Notes: generated from the letters alone by a model not told the origin. A stretch of DNA of 64,000 nucleotides from Pseudofrankia inefficax (GCF_000166135.1 NC_014666.1:3844001-3908000), one strand, 5' to 3'; shown: positions 1 through 9,209, numbered from the stretch's first letter. Program-made: numbers and translations.

Positions 1-2
1 TG

Positions 3-614
3 GCCATGATGGTGATGGGCCCGATCTCCGGCCGGGTCGTCGAGCAGTTCGGGCCTCGCCCGCCGATGGCCGTCGGCCTCGCCCTGTCCGGCGTGGCCCT
101 GCTTCTGCTGACCAGGCTCCAGGTCAGCTCCGGCTTCAACACGCTCTGGCCGTCCCTGCTCATGCTCGGCATCGGGATGGGCCTGGTCATCACGGCGAGC
201 GCGGAGGCCATCATCGGCAACGCGCCGGTCGACGACGCCGGGGTCGCCGGCGGCCTGCAGACCACGGCGCTGCAGCTGGGCGGGGTCGTCGGCACGGCGG
301 TCCTGGGCTCGATCCTCACCAGCCGGGTGGCCTCCGTCCTGGTCGACCGGCTGACCGGCGCAGGCACGCCAGCCGACGTCGCGAACCACCTGGCCGGCTC
401 GACCGAGCTCATCAGCCAGGGCGTCGCGCCCACGGTCACGGACAGCTCGGCCTCGGTGCAGGCCGCCGTGAACGCCGGCAGCCATTCCGCCTTCATGACC
501 GGCCTGCACACCTCACTCGTCGTCGCCGGCGTCGCGACCCTCGTCGCCGCGGCACTGAGCCTCCTGGTCCGCCGGGGCGCCAACACCGAAGGCGCCCCTG
601 TCGTCGTGCACTGA
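3..614 (+). CDS. MFS drug/solute exporter, DHA2-like, C-terminal part
   Basis: The reading frame is open from the window edge, so only the C-terminal 203 residues or so of a major facilitator superfamily transporter are present. Several hydrophobic helices are visible, including one near the start, a pair around residues 45-70, one at 80-105 and a last one just before the C-terminus. The stretch GGLQTTALQLGGVVGTAV and the long loop before the final helix are typical of the last helices of 14-TM DHA2 exporters of the EmrB/QacA type, which drive efflux by proton antiport. It converges on the TetR gene 30 bp away, which may control it, although that regulator is also divergent from the amidohydrolase operon. 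Substrate cannot be told. Confidence 0.8.
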   Translation, partial: AMMVMGPISGRVVEQFGPRPPMAVGLALSGVALLLLTRLQVSSGFNTLWPSLLMLGIGMGLVITASAEAIIGNAPVDDAGVAGGLQTTALQLGGVVGTAVLGSILTSRVASVLVDRLTGAGTPADVANHLAGSTELISQGVAPTVTDSSASVQAAVNAGSHSAFMTGLHTSLVVAGVATLVAAALSLLVRRGANTEGAPVVVH

Positions 615-643
615 CGAAGCGGGAGGCCGAGAGAGCCCGAGCC

Positions 644-1300
644 TCAGGAACGCGGCTCCTCGGGGCGTTCGAGGGCCGACGTGATCCAGCGCTGGCAGGT
701 GTCGCGGACGCGGCCCATCTCGGTCAGGTCGGCGTCGGTCAGCAGGGTGGCGGCGACACCGCGGACCAGGCCCTGTAGCAGCACCGCCACGGTCTGGGCG
801 TCCAGGTCGGGCCGGATCGAGCCGTCGCGCTGGCCTGTCTCGATCAGCCCGGCCCAGCCTTCGAGGCTGCGCCGGTCCGCGTCGATCATCCCCTCGACGG
901 AGGCCTCGGCGGGGAAGGTGGCGCCCCACATGACGATCAGCGCGCGGTCGTCGGAGTGCGGGTGCTCGAAGCGCTCCAGGAACCCGTCGACCGTCGCGCG
1001 CACGAGGTCCAGGCCGCGGGCGTCCTCGACGTTGGGCACGCGCTCGCGCAGGGCGGCCCAGGCCGAGTCGTCGATCTGGTTCTGCGCGCGCCGGGCCAGC
1101 CGGGCGACGAGCGCGTCCTTCGAGCCGAAGTGATGGGTCGGCAGCCCGCGGCTGGTCCCGGCGCGCTCGCCGATGCTGGCCAGCGAGGCGCGTTCGACGC
1201 CGCGCTCGGCCACGAGGTCGGCGGCGGCGTCGAGGAGGGCCTCCTCGGACTCGTTGCGCCGTTCGACCTGGGTCCGGCGTCGGGGAGTGGCTGCGTTCAC
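644..1300 (-). CDS. TetR/AcrR family transcriptional regulator
   Basis: A TetR repressor of about 218 residues. The helix-turn-helix occupies roughly residues 18-65, with the family pattern around SLASIGERAGTSRG followed by HHFGSKDALV. The rest is the helical ligand-binding domain (TetR_C-like). I chose the GTG at 1300. The frame can be extended to a TTG at 1336, but that codon lies inside a palindrome at 1317-1338 that looks like the operator, and the GTG start leaves it outside the gene. No clear Shine-Dalgarno precedes either start, so a leaderless transcript is possible. It is divergent from the amidohydrolase pair (57 bp gap) and convergent with the MFS gene. Autoregulation and control of the amidohydrolases is an inference from layout. 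The inducer is unknown. Confidence 0.85.
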   Translation of the reverse strand: MNAATPRRRTQVERRNESEEALLDAAADLVAERGVERASLASIGERAGTSRGLPTHHFGSKDALVARLARRAQNQIDDSAWAALRERVPNVEDARGLDLVRATVDGFLERFEHPHSDDRALIVMWGATFPAEASVEGMIDADRRSLEGWAGLIETGQRDGSIRPDLDAQTVAVLLQGLVRGVAATLLTDADLTEMGRVRDTCQRWITSALERPEEPRS

Positions 1301-1316
1301 GGGGTTTAGCCTACTT

Positions 1317-1338
1317 ACTTGATAGTCAGCCAACAAGT
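1317..1338. promoter_or_regulatory. Candidate TetR operator between divergent genes
   Basis: A 22-bp imperfect palindrome has ACTTG and CAAGT arms separated by 12 bases, with further matches inside the arms. It lies in the 56-bp gap between the TetR gene and the first amidohydrolase, where a divergent repressor would be expected to bind and block both promoters. The assignment rests on position and symmetry only. Confidence 0.45.
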
Positions 1339-1356
1339 TAGGTACCGTCCGGGGCC

Positions 1357-3084
1357 ATGGCCACGTACGACATCATCATCAAGGGCGGGACCGTCATCGA
1401 CGGCCTCCGCACCCCTCGCTACAGGGCCGACGTCGGGATCAAGGACGGCGTGATCGCCCAGATCGGCGTGATCGACGCGAGCGAGGGCGCCGAGGTGGTC
1501 GACGCGACGGGCAAGATCGTCGCCCCGGGCATCGTCGACATCCACACCCACTACGACAGCCAGCTGTTCTGGGACCCCTGGTGCACGATGTCGGCCTGGC
1601 ACGGCGTCACCACGGTCGTCCTGGGCAACTGCGGCTTCGGCTTCGCCCCGTGCCGGCCGGAGGACCAGGACCGCACGATGCTCAGCCTGTCCCGCAACGA
1701 GGCCGTGCCGATCAAGACGATGCGGGCCGGGATGCCGTGGGACTGGGTGAGCTATCCCGAGTTCCTCGACAGCGTCGAGCGGACGCCCAAGGGCGTGAAC
1801 GTCATGTCGCTCGTCCCGCTCGCCCCGCTCTACACCTACGTCGTCGGCATCGACAAGGCCAAGAAGGACCGGGCCTCCGACGAGGAGCTCGCCCGGATGT
1901 GCGAGCTGCTCGTGGAGGGCATGGAGGCCGGCGGCTGCGGCTGGAGCTCGCAGATCTCGGGCGACCTGAACAACGTCCAGCTCGACTACGACGGCTCGCC
2001 GATGGTCACCGACATGATGACCGAGCGCGAGGTCACCGCGTTCGCTCGGGCGTTGAAGAAGCTCGGGCGGGGGAGCACGCAGATCACCGGGCAGCTGGAG
2101 ACCGCGGCGCTGATCGCCCGGGAGAGCGGCCGCCCGATCATCTGGAACGCGCTGGCGCCCACCGGCTCGGTCAACCAACACGGCGAGTCCCAGTTCCCGC
2201 ATCTGGAGACCATCCGGCGGCTGGAGGAGCTGAACTCCGAGGAGGGCCTGCGCGTCTTCGCCTCGGCCCAGATCGTCCGGTTCCAGTCGGAGATCGTGCT
2301 GGAGAACTACAACCTCATGGACATCTTCCCGGCCTGGAAGGACGCGGGCCTGGGCACGCTCGAGGAGAAGATCGCCAAGTTCTCCGACCCCGAGCGACGG
2401 CCGGCGCTGAAGGCGGCGGTAGACGAGCTGGAAGGCGGTTTCGGCGCCGCCCGCTACCCGATGGCCGAGATCACGGTCAACTGGATCACCAGCGACGCGC
2501 ACGACGCCCTGGCGCTCAAGGAGCGCTACGAGGGCTTCACCCTCGGCGAGATCGCCGAGCGCGAGAACAAGCACCTGGTCGACGTCCTGCTCGACATCGC
2601 CGTCGCGGGCGACCTCAACGTCGGCTTCGGCACCACCATGATCGACATGGACACCCAGGCGGTGCGGGAGGTGTCCACCTGCTCGGTCGCGCTCCCCGGG
2701 ATCAGCGACGGCGGCGCCCACACCAAGTTCGTGACCACCGCCCGGTTCGGGACGGAGCTGCTCGCCCACTGGGTCCGCGACCACGGGGTCATGTCGCTGG
2801 AGGAGGCGCACTGGCGGCTGTCCGCCTACCCGGCGCAGGCGATGGGCCTGCGCGACCGCGGCTCGCTCGCGGAGGGCAGGCCCGCCGACGTCATCGTCTA
2901 CGACCTCGACCGTCTCGAGGCGCTGCCCCAGGAGCGCCTGTTCGACTACCCGGCGGACGAGTGGCGGCTCGTGCAGAAGGCCGTCGGCTACGACCGGATC
3001 ATCGTCAACGGCAGGACCACCTTCGTCGACGGCGTCTGCACGGACGCGACCCCCGGCAAGCTGCTGCGCCACGGCAGGGCTTAG
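1357..3084 (+). CDS. N-acyl-D-amino-acid deacylase-like amidohydrolase
   Basis: A 575-residue metal-dependent hydrolase of the amidohydrolase superfamily. The N-terminal strand segment (about 1-58) leads into the metal-binding motif DIHTHYDS with His63 and His65. The GVTTVVLGNCGFGFAPC block near residues 82-99 and SDGGAH near 450-455 are hallmarks of the D-aminoacylase / N-acyl-D-Asp/Glu deacylase branch, which cleaves N-acyl bonds in the cytoplasm using one or two metal ions. The C-terminal beta segment (GSLAEGRPADVIVYD onward) is complete, so the gene looks intact at normal family length. In Frankia and mycobacteria such proteins often sit with acyl-CoA dehydrogenases, as here, so the natural substrate may be an acyl amide and not a D-amino acid. 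It is first in a two-gene operon with the next amidohydrolase 37 bp downstream. Confidence 0.85.
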   Translation: MATYDIIIKGGTVIDGLRTPRYRADVGIKDGVIAQIGVIDASEGAEVVDATGKIVAPGIVDIHTHYDSQLFWDPWCTMSAWHGVTTVVLGNCGFGFAPCRPEDQDRTMLSLSRNEAVPIKTMRAGMPWDWVSYPEFLDSVERTPKGVNVMSLVPLAPLYTYVVGIDKAKKDRASDEELARMCELLVEGMEAGGCGWSSQISGDLNNVQLDYDGSPMVTDMMTEREVTAFARALKKLGRGSTQITGQLETAALIARESGRPIIWNALAPTGSVNQHGESQFPHLETIRRLEELNSEEGLRVFASAQIVRFQSEIVLENYNLMDIFPAWKDAGLGTLEEKIAKFSDPERRPALKAAVDELEGGFGAARYPMAEITVNWITSDAHDALALKERYEGFTLGEIAERENKHLVDVLLDIAVAGDLNVGFGTTMIDMDTQAVREVSTCSVALPGISDGGAHTKFVTTARFGTELLAHWVRDHGVMSLEEAHWRLSAYPAQAMGLRDRGSLAEGRPADVIVYDLDRLEALPQERLFDYPADEWRLVQKAVGYDRIIVNGRTTFVDGVCTDATPGKLLRHGRA

Positions 3085-3121
3085 CTCCTAGAACCGCACA
3101 GCGCCCAGTGAGGATCACCTG

Positions 3122-4339
3122 ATGACCGAGACCGGTGCGACCGCCCCGAAGCTGTTCGACGCGGACAACCACTACTGGGAGACGACCGACGCCTTCACCC
3201 GTCACCGCGACCCGAAGTTCGCCGACCGCGGCGTGCAGGTGAAGGAGGTGGACGGGGTCCTGCGGTATCTGGTCGACGGCCAGCAGACCGAGTGGCTCCC
3301 CGGCCCCGCCGACGTGCACCCGCGCCCGCTGCCCGGCGCGTTCCTGGACTACTTCAAGGGCGGGACCAGCCGCGACGTGTTCCTCTCGGGCTTCACCGAG
3401 CAGGCCGCGGACCATCCGGACTGGTACGAGCGCGAGGCCCGCCTGAAGGTGATGGACTCCCAGGGCCTCGACGCGACCTGGCTGTTCCCCTCCCAGGGTG
3501 TCGTGATCGAGCCGCTGCTGCACACCGACCTCGAGGCCGCGATCGAGTGCTACCGGGCCTTCAACCGGTGGCTCGACGAGCAGTGGGGCTTCGCCTACCA
3601 GGACCGGATCTTCGGCGTCCCGTTCATCACCATGTGCGACCCGGACGAGACCGTCCGGGAGCTGCGCTGGTGCCTCGACCGGGGCGCCCGCGTCGTGAAC
3701 ATCCGCCACGGGGCCGCGGTGACCCGGTCCGGCAACCGGTCGCCCGCCGACCCGATGTTCGACGGTTTCTGGGGCCTGGCGGCCGAGGCCGGGGTCGTCG
3801 TCGCCACGCATGACGGCCAGGACGAGACGTACACGCCGGTGACGGACCTGATGGCCTCGGTGTGGGGCGAGGCCCACATGGCGGGCATCGCCCCAGGCGA
3901 CACCGCGCACCTGGGCCAGTCCTCGACCTTCTCCGGCCTGATGAAGCACCGGACGGTGCACGACTTCGCCTACGTCCTCGTCGCCCACCGGCTCTTCGAG
4001 CGGTTCCCCGCGCTGAAGGTCGCCTACATCGAGAACGGCTGCGCCTGGGTGCCGTCGCTGCTGCTGTCCCTGGACTACCTGGGGCACGGCGAGGCGTTCA
4101 GGACCAGCCCGCGCGACCAGTTCATCGAGCACTGCTGGGTCGCGCCCTTCGTCGAGGAGGACGTGCGCGACCTGTCCCGCTACCTCCCCGTCGAGCGGAT
4201 CCTCTTCGGCTCCGACTGGCCGCACGGCGAGGGGTTTCCCACCCCGAAGCACTTCCTGGCCAACGTCGCCGGCTTCACCCCGGCAGAGCAGCAGCGGATC
4301 CTCTACGACAACGCGCGGGAGCTCACCTTCCCGCGCTGA
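3122..4339 (+). CDS. Amidohydrolase-2 family TIM-barrel hydrolase/decarboxylase
   Basis: A 405-residue member of the amidohydrolase 2 family (Amidohydro_2), which contains aromatic decarboxylases and C-C or C-N hydrolases. The N-terminal DADNHYWE near residue 13 corresponds to the first metal-binding motif. WLFPSQGVV, VATHDG and the C-terminal ILFGSDWPHGEG supply the later barrel-strand ligands, ending in the conserved catalytic Asp. A GAGGAT-like Shine-Dalgarno precedes the ATG. It follows the deacylase-like gene by 37 bp on the same strand, so the two are probably co-transcribed. Its 3' end overlaps the convergent acyl-CoA dehydrogenase by 17 bp. The substrate cannot be deduced; a role in ring or amide cleavage in a CoA-linked catabolic route is an inference. 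Confidence 0.85.
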   Translation: MTETGATAPKLFDADNHYWETTDAFTRHRDPKFADRGVQVKEVDGVLRYLVDGQQTEWLPGPADVHPRPLPGAFLDYFKGGTSRDVFLSGFTEQAADHPDWYEREARLKVMDSQGLDATWLFPSQGVVIEPLLHTDLEAAIECYRAFNRWLDEQWGFAYQDRIFGVPFITMCDPDETVRELRWCLDRGARVVNIRHGAAVTRSGNRSPADPMFDGFWGLAAEAGVVVATHDGQDETYTPVTDLMASVWGEAHMAGIAPGDTAHLGQSSTFSGLMKHRTVHDFAYVLVAHRLFERFPALKVAYIENGCAWVPSLLLSLDYLGHGEAFRTSPRDQFIEHCWVAPFVEEDVRDLSRYLPVERILFGSDWPHGEGFPTPKHFLANVAGFTPAEQQRILYDNARELTFPR

Positions 4340-5330
4340 GCAGCGCCGCGAGCGGCACGGCGGTGTCGCCGCGGGTCTGGCGCAGCCGGGCACCGAGGCC
4401 GTGCGTGAGCGCGGCCGAGGTGCCCAGCAGCGCGTCGAGGGCGAGCACGCGGCTGTGGAGGTGGTGGTGGCTGTGCTCGCTGGTGAAGCCGATGCCGCCG
4501 AGCACCTGCAGGGCCCGTTCGCAGACGAGCCGCCCGTTGCGCCCGGCGAGCGCCTTGACGACCTCGTCGTGGTGCGGGGGAGCGGCCGCGTCGAGGCTGA
4601 CCGCCTGCGCGGTGACGCTCGCCAGCGCGGCGGCGTCGGTGGCGGCGGCCGCGAGCAGGTGGCGGACGGCCTGGAACGTCCCGATCGGCCGGCCGAACTG
4701 CTCGCGGGTGCCGGCGTAGGCGACCGCGTCCGCGAGCGCGGTCTCCGCCGCGCCGAGGATCTCACTGGCGAGGGCCACCCGGCCGAGGAACAGGCTCCTG
4801 GCCCGGGCCGCCGCGGCCGTGCTCTCGTCGAGCGTGATCACGGCCGTGGCCGCGTCCGGGTCGAGTTCGTGGACGGCGAGCCGGCCGGCGATGGCGACGG
4901 GCCGCAGGGGGACGTCGGCCGCCGCGAGGACGACGGCGCCGTCGCCGGGCCGGTCGACGAGCAGATGCCTGCCCGTCGCGTCCCCGAGGACGACGTGACG
5001 CGGGCCATGACGTCCAGACTGCCGGGTGACGGTGGCGATCATCGTGCCGGCCGCCAGACCGGTCGCGGGACGGAACGGCTCCGCGAGCAGCGCGCCGAGC
5101 GCTGCGGAGCTGGCCAGCTCCCGGCCCTGGGCGCGGAACAGGGTGAAGACGGCCGCGCGGGTCTCGGGGTCCGCCAGGTCGGTGAGCAGATCCCACCAGC
5201 CGAGCGTGTCCAGCGGGTCCTCGCGGCCCGCGTCCGGGTCGTCCTCGCCCGGGGCGCGCAGCGCGAGGCACGCCGCCGCGAGAAACGCGTCCTCGTCGGC
5301 GCGCGCGGGGCCGGTCGTGGTGCCCGTCAT
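4323..5330 (-). CDS. Acyl-CoA dehydrogenase, small partner of a pair
   Basis: A 335-residue flavin-dependent acyl-CoA dehydrogenase. The C-terminal four-helix half is clear: YAGTREQFGRPIGTFQAVRH followed by QVLGGIGFTSEH, the segment that contacts FAD across the dimer. The N-terminal half is degenerate and shorter than in classical enzymes of about 380-400 residues. Mycobacterial and Frankia side-chain or terpenoid-type systems use heterotetramers in which such a short protein pairs with a longer partner encoded alongside, as here. The frame can be extended upstream, but the ATG at 5330 overlaps the TGA of the preceding gene in an ATGA arrangement, so this start is favoured and implies translational coupling. 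The likely reaction is alpha,beta-dehydrogenation of an acyl-CoA in the cytoplasm. Confidence 0.85.
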   Translation of the reverse strand: MTGTTTGPARADEDAFLAAACLALRAPGEDDPDAGREDPLDTLGWWDLLTDLADPETRAAVFTLFRAQGRELASSAALGALLAEPFRPATGLAAGTMIATVTRQSGRHGPRHVVLGDATGRHLLVDRPGDGAVVLAAADVPLRPVAIAGRLAVHELDPDAATAVITLDESTAAAARARSLFLGRVALASEILGAAETALADAVAYAGTREQFGRPIGTFQAVRHLLAAAATDAAALASVTAQAVSLDAAAPPHHDEVVKALAGRNGRLVCERALQVLGGIGFTSEHSHHHLHSRVLALDALLGTSAALTHGLGARLRQTRGDTAVPLAALLSAGR

Positions 5331-6556
5331 GGGAGCCGCAGGATCTGCTTGGCGATCGTGTCGAGCTGCATCTGCTGGGAGCCCCCGTAGACGGTGACGA
5401 TCCGCGAGAACAGGTAGTCCTGTCGGGCCACGGCGACCTCGTCGTCCTGGATGCCGATGGCGAGGTCGGGGTCGGCCGCGAGCATCCAGTCGCCGACCGA
5501 ACGCTCGCTGGCGCACAGCAGGAGCTTCACGAACGCGGCGCGCGGGCCGAGCGTCGCGCCGGCGGCGTGCGCGAGCAGCCCGTCGAAGCTGGTGGCCCGC
5601 ACGGCCGCCAGGTCGAGGACGGCCGCGCCCAGTTCGCCGTCGAACGCCGCCGCGCCGGGCCCGACCTGCTCCAGGTGCTCCTGGAGCCGGCGCTGGAAGA
5701 AGCAGTGCTTGAACCAGGCGAGCGTCCCGCGCTCGCTGCTGAGGATGTGCATCGCCACGGCCCAGCCGCCGCCCGGCGCGCCGACGATCCGGCCGGCCGG
5801 GACGTGCACGTCGTCGAAGGTGACCTCGGCCAGCTCATCGGTGCCGTTCGCCTGCTCGATCACCCGGACCTCGACCCCGGGGGAGCGCAGGTCGACGGCG
5901 AACGCGGTCAGCCCGCGGTGGCGCTCGGCCGGCGTCCCGGTGCGGGCCAGCACCAGGCACCAGGTGGCGTAGCGGGCCCAGCTCGTCCAGATCTTGCGGC
6001 CGGTGACCACGTAGCCGCCCTCGGCGGGGACCGCCCTGGTCCGCAGGCTCGCCAGGTCGGAGCCGGCCTCGGGCTCGGAGAAGCCCTGCGACCAGGTCTC
6101 GTCGCCGCGCAGGAACCGGGGGAGCACCTCGGCGACGAACGCGGGCTCGCCCAGCGCCGCGAGCGTCGGCGCCAGGATCTCCAGGTGCTCGTACAGCGCC
6201 ATCGTCGGCAGGCCGGCCCGCGCGAGCACGTCCCACAGCGCGGCTCGGTGCTGGATCGCGCCACCGAGGCCGCCCAGCTCGACCGGCCAGCCGTAGCGGG
6301 ACCAGCCCTCGTCGAAGAGGACCCGCATCAGGGCGGACGTCGCCGTCACCCGGTCGGCGTACTCGGCGATCGGCCGGGCCGCCGCGCGCAGCGCCGCCGG
6401 GCCAGCGGCCGCCCACTGCTCGAAGGCGGCCGCGAACCCGAGTGGATCGGCACGCGGATCACCGACACCGGGCGCGGCCGGGTGCGGATCGCCGTCACGC
6501 GATACGTCGTCGCCCTGACCCGGGGTGAAATGCAACATTGACGTCAATATAGACAT
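5327..6556 (-). CDS. Acyl-CoA dehydrogenase, large partner of a pair
   Basis: An acyl-CoA dehydrogenase of about 409 residues with all three domains. The middle domain shows WSQGFSEPEAGSDLASLRT (FAD and substrate contacts) and TGRKIWTSWA. The C-terminal domain ends YGGSQQMQLDTIAKQILRLP, the usual GG(T/S)xxxQ signature. Several starts are possible. The ATG at 6556 has AGGA six bases upstream and is preferred over the ATG at 6538 and a TTG at 6574. A perfect 12-bp palindrome lies inside the first codons if this start is right. It is coupled by ATGA overlap to the shorter dehydrogenase, so the two probably form one enzyme. The partner amidohydrolases and CoA-transferase suggest catabolism of a carboxylate activated as a CoA thioester. 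Confidence 0.88.
   Translation of the reverse strand: MSILTSMLHFTPGQGDDVSRDGDPHPAAPGVGDPRADPLGFAAAFEQWAAAGPAALRAAARPIAEYADRVTATSALMRVLFDEGWSRYGWPVELGGLGGAIQHRAALWDVLARAGLPTMALYEHLEILAPTLAALGEPAFVAEVLPRFLRGDETWSQGFSEPEAGSDLASLRTRAVPAEGGYVVTGRKIWTSWARYATWCLVLARTGTPAERHRGLTAFAVDLRSPGVEVRVIEQANGTDELAEVTFDDVHVPAGRIVGAPGGGWAVAMHILSSERGTLAWFKHCFFQRRLQEHLEQVGPGAAAFDGELGAAVLDLAAVRATSFDGLLAHAAGATLGPRAAFVKLLLCASERSVGDWMLAADPDLAIGIQDDEVAVARQDYLFSRIVTVYGGSQQMQLDTIAKQILRLP
6537..6548. promoter_or_regulatory. Candidate operator at start of dehydrogenase operon
   Basis: The 12-bp perfect palindrome ATTGACGTCAAT is embedded in a wider set of CAATGT/ACATTG half-sites covering about 6534-6560. It sits at the 5' end of the acyl-CoA dehydrogenase operon. 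A related sequence lies upstream of the CoA-transferase (9316-9343): GACGTCAATGTTG here against GACCTCGATGTTG there, 11 of 13 matches. TetR-family regulators of CoA-thioester genes use sites of this kind, but the regulator is not identified. Confidence 0.45.
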
Positions 6557-6643
6557 TGGGTCCTGATCGCGCAATCCGGACGGCGCCGGCTCGGCGCGAA
6601 ACGCCTGGCCGGCGCCGTCGCGGCGCGCTCGCGCGGCCCGAAT

Positions 6644-7903
6644 TCAGGCGGACGCCGCCTGCGCGGCGTAGCGGGCCGCCCATTCCTTGCGGGTCCGGAC
6701 CCTGACGTCGACGTCGGTCGCCTGGGCCCGCAGCGCGCCGACCGTCGCCTGCTCGTGGGCGAGGCCACGGAAGGGGTCCCAGTCGAAGAACCGGCAGGAG
6801 TTCTGCCAGGTGATCTTGTTGATGTCGTCGTCGGAGGCGCCGGCGTCGGTCATCTCGGCCATGACCTGCTCGGGGGCGTCCGGCCAGATCGAGTCGGAGT
6901 GCGGATAGTCGCACTCCCAGGCGATGATGTCGATGCCGATGTCGTGGCGGACCTTCAGCGCGACGGGGTCGGTGACGTAGCAGGCGAGCGAGTGGTCCCG
7001 GAAGACCTCACTCGGCAGCTTGCCGCCGAAGTCGCGGCGCAGCCAGCGCTAGTTGAGGTAGTGCCGGTCGCAGCGGCTGAGGTAGAAGGGGATCCAGCCG
7101 ATCCCCGCCTCCGACCAGGCGATCTTCAGGCTCGGGTAGTTCCGCATGGCCGGGCCCCACAGCAGGTCCTGGGCGGCGAGCGTCGACACCTGGGTCGCCA
7201 GGATGATGAAGTTGTCGATCGGGGCGTCCGACGGCTGCTTGAGGGCGCCGAACCCCTGGCCGATGTGCAGGCACATGACCATGCCGGTGTCGCTGAGCGC
7301 CTCGAACACCGGGCCCCAGTGGCCGAGGTCGTGATAGCTCGGCAGGCCCTCGATGTGCGGCAGCTCGGGCATCGACACGGCCCGGCAGCCCTTGGCCGAC
7401 ACCCGCCGGATCTCGGCCACCATCAGCGCGCTGTCCCAGGTCGGCAGCAGGGCGAGCGGGATGAAGCGACCGGGGTAGGCCGTGGCCCACTCGTCGATGT
7501 GCCAGTCGTTGTAGGCCTGGACCATCGCGTAGGCGACCTCGTCGCGGCCCCGGTTCAGGTTGCCCGCGCTGAAGCCGGGGAACGTCGGGAAGCACATCGA
7601 CGCGAAGATCCCGTTGCGGTTCATGTCGCGGACCCGCTCGTGGATGTCGTAGGCGCCGGGCCGCATCTCGGCGTAGCCGGCGGGGTCGAGCCCCCACTCC
7701 TCCGGCGGCCACGACACCACCGCGTTCAGGGACAGCGTCCCGGTCCGGTTGCCGTTGAACTCCCAGGACTGGAAGCCGTCCTCGGTGGTGACGACCTTCG
7801 GCGCCTGGTCGGCCCACTTCGCGGGCACGTGCCGGGTGAACATGTCGGGCGGCTCGACGACGTGGTCGTCGATGCTGACCAGGATCATGTCCTCGACCCT
7901 CAT
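6644..7903 (-). pseudogene. Amidohydrolase-2 family protein interrupted by an amber codon
   Basis: A third amidohydrolase. The ATG at 7903 is preceded by GAGGAG at good spacing. Residues SIDDHVVEPPDMF near the start carry the first metal motif. About 285 codons in, an in-frame TAG at 7049-7051 stops translation. The same frame then continues for another 134 codons to TGA at 6644, and that part is plainly the rest of the family: GGKLPSEVF, the terminal metal-site motif WECDYPHSD and a family-like C-terminus (NSCRFFDWDP). There is no frameshift and no gap in the homology, so a single substitution such as CAG to TAG explains it. Either this is a young pseudogene, or the stop is read through, or the base call is wrong. 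The truncated product would lack the catalytic Asp. It lies 88 bp downstream of the CoA-transferase on the same strand. Confidence 0.8.
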
Positions 7904-7991
7904 GGTCGTCACTCCTCTGTGGCTTTGGCGTCTGTGGCGGTCAGCGTCTGGGCGTTCGGTGTCCGGGCGTTCGACGTCTGTGGGGTTCGGG

Positions 7992-9209
7992 TCAGGCGAC
8001 GACGCCGTCGACCTTGAGGGCGACGACGGTGTCCCAGTCGTAGCCGAGCTCGGCGAGGATCGCGTCGCCGTGCTCGTTGAGCTCGGGGGCGCGGCCGGGC
8101 TGGGCCGGCTGCTCGTCGAACTGGACCGGCGCGGCGACCAGCTGGAACGGAGTGCCGGCGGCGTTCTCCAGGGACTGGACGTAGCCGTTCGCGACCGCCT
8201 GCGGGTCCGTGATGGCCTCCAGCGTGGTCTGGACGGCCGTCCACTGGCCGCTGAACGGGCGCAGCCGGTCGCGCCACTCGGCCAGCGGCGCGCTCCCGAA
8301 CACCGCGCGCAGCTCCTTGGTGGCCTCGGCGGCGTTGGCGCTGATCGTGGCGAAGTCGGCGAAGCGCGGGTCGGTGGCGAGGTCCGGGCGGCCGACGAGG
8401 CCGCACAGCTCGGCCCAGTACCGGGTGACCTGCAGGCAGGAGAAGCTCAGGAAACGGCCGTCGCTGGTCTCGTAGCTGTTGACCAGCGGGTTGCCGGTCC
8501 GCCCGCCGGGCGGCTGCGCCCACGGGATGCCGAGTTGCCCCGACAGCGCGATCGCCTGGCCCATCGACCACATGCCCGCTCCCATCAGGGAGACGTCCAC
8601 GATCGCGGCGTGGCCGGTGCGCTCGCGGTGGAACAGCGCGCCCATCAGGCCGCCGGCGATGGTCATCGCGCCGATCGAGTCGCCGAAGCCGGGTGCCGGC
8701 GGGAACGGCACCCGCCCGGGGCCGTCGTCCATCATCATCGCCGCGGCGATGCCGGCCCGGCCCCAGAAGGCGAGGAAGTCGTAGGAGCCCCGGTCGGCGT
8801 CCGGCCCGCGTTCGCCCTGGCCGACGCCGCGCGCGTAGATGATGGTCGGGTTGTGGGCGCGGATGTCCTCGACGTCGATCCTGAGCTTCGTCCGGACGCT
8901 GGGCAGTTTGTTGGTCAGGAAGATGTCGCAGGTCGCGGCGAGCTCGTAGAGGATCTTCAGGCCCTGCTCGGTCGTGAGGTCGAGGGCCAGGCTGCGCTTG
9001 CCGCGGTTCGAGTGCTCCAGCAACACGTGGACCCCGCCAGCGATGGGGGCGGTGCCGGTCGAGGCGAGGCCGCGCATCGCGTCGCCGCGTTCGACATGCT
9101 CGATCTTGATGACCTCGGCGCCCCAGTCGGCGAGCAGCGCCGAAGCGGCCGGGACGAACGTGTGCTCGGCCACCTCGAGCACGCGGACGCCCGTCATGAT
9201 TGCGGTCAT
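7992..9209 (-). CDS. CaiB/BaiF family (class III) CoA-transferase
   Basis: A 405-residue family III CoA-transferase, which moves CoA between acyl thioesters and free carboxylates through an aspartyl-CoA intermediate. Signatures in order are GVRVLEVAEHTFVPAA and LLADWGAEVIKIE at the N-terminus, NRGKRSLALDL near 68-78, FLTNKLPS near 97-104, and FGDSIGAM with the presumed catalytic Asp near residue 177, followed by ALFHRERTGHAA and the smaller-domain tail NEHGDAILAELGYD. GGAGG lies at good spacing before the ATG. It is the first gene of the minus-strand run into the broken amidohydrolase. A palindrome about 115 bp upstream resembles the site at the dehydrogenase operon, so the genes are likely co-regulated. 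It probably activates or recycles the CoA substrate for the dehydrogenase pair. Confidence 0.88.
   Translation of the reverse strand: MTAIMTGVRVLEVAEHTFVPAASALLADWGAEVIKIEHVERGDAMRGLASTGTAPIAGGVHVLLEHSNRGKRSLALDLTTEQGLKILYELAATCDIFLTNKLPSVRTKLRIDVEDIRAHNPTIIYARGVGQGERGPDADRGSYDFLAFWGRAGIAAAMMMDDGPGRVPFPPAPGFGDSIGAMTIAGGLMGALFHRERTGHAAIVDVSLMGAGMWSMGQAIALSGQLGIPWAQPPGGRTGNPLVNSYETSDGRFLSFSCLQVTRYWAELCGLVGRPDLATDPRFADFATISANAAEATKELRAVFGSAPLAEWRDRLRPFSGQWTAVQTTLEAITDPQAVANGYVQSLENAAGTPFQLVAAPVQFDEQPAQPGRAPELNEHGDAILAELGYDWDTVVALKVDGVVA

Noticed and set aside
1301-1336. TTG start for the TetR gene at 1336
   Set aside because: It falls inside the palindromic candidate operator. The downstream GTG at 1300 gives a normal TetR length, though neither has a clear ribosome binding site.
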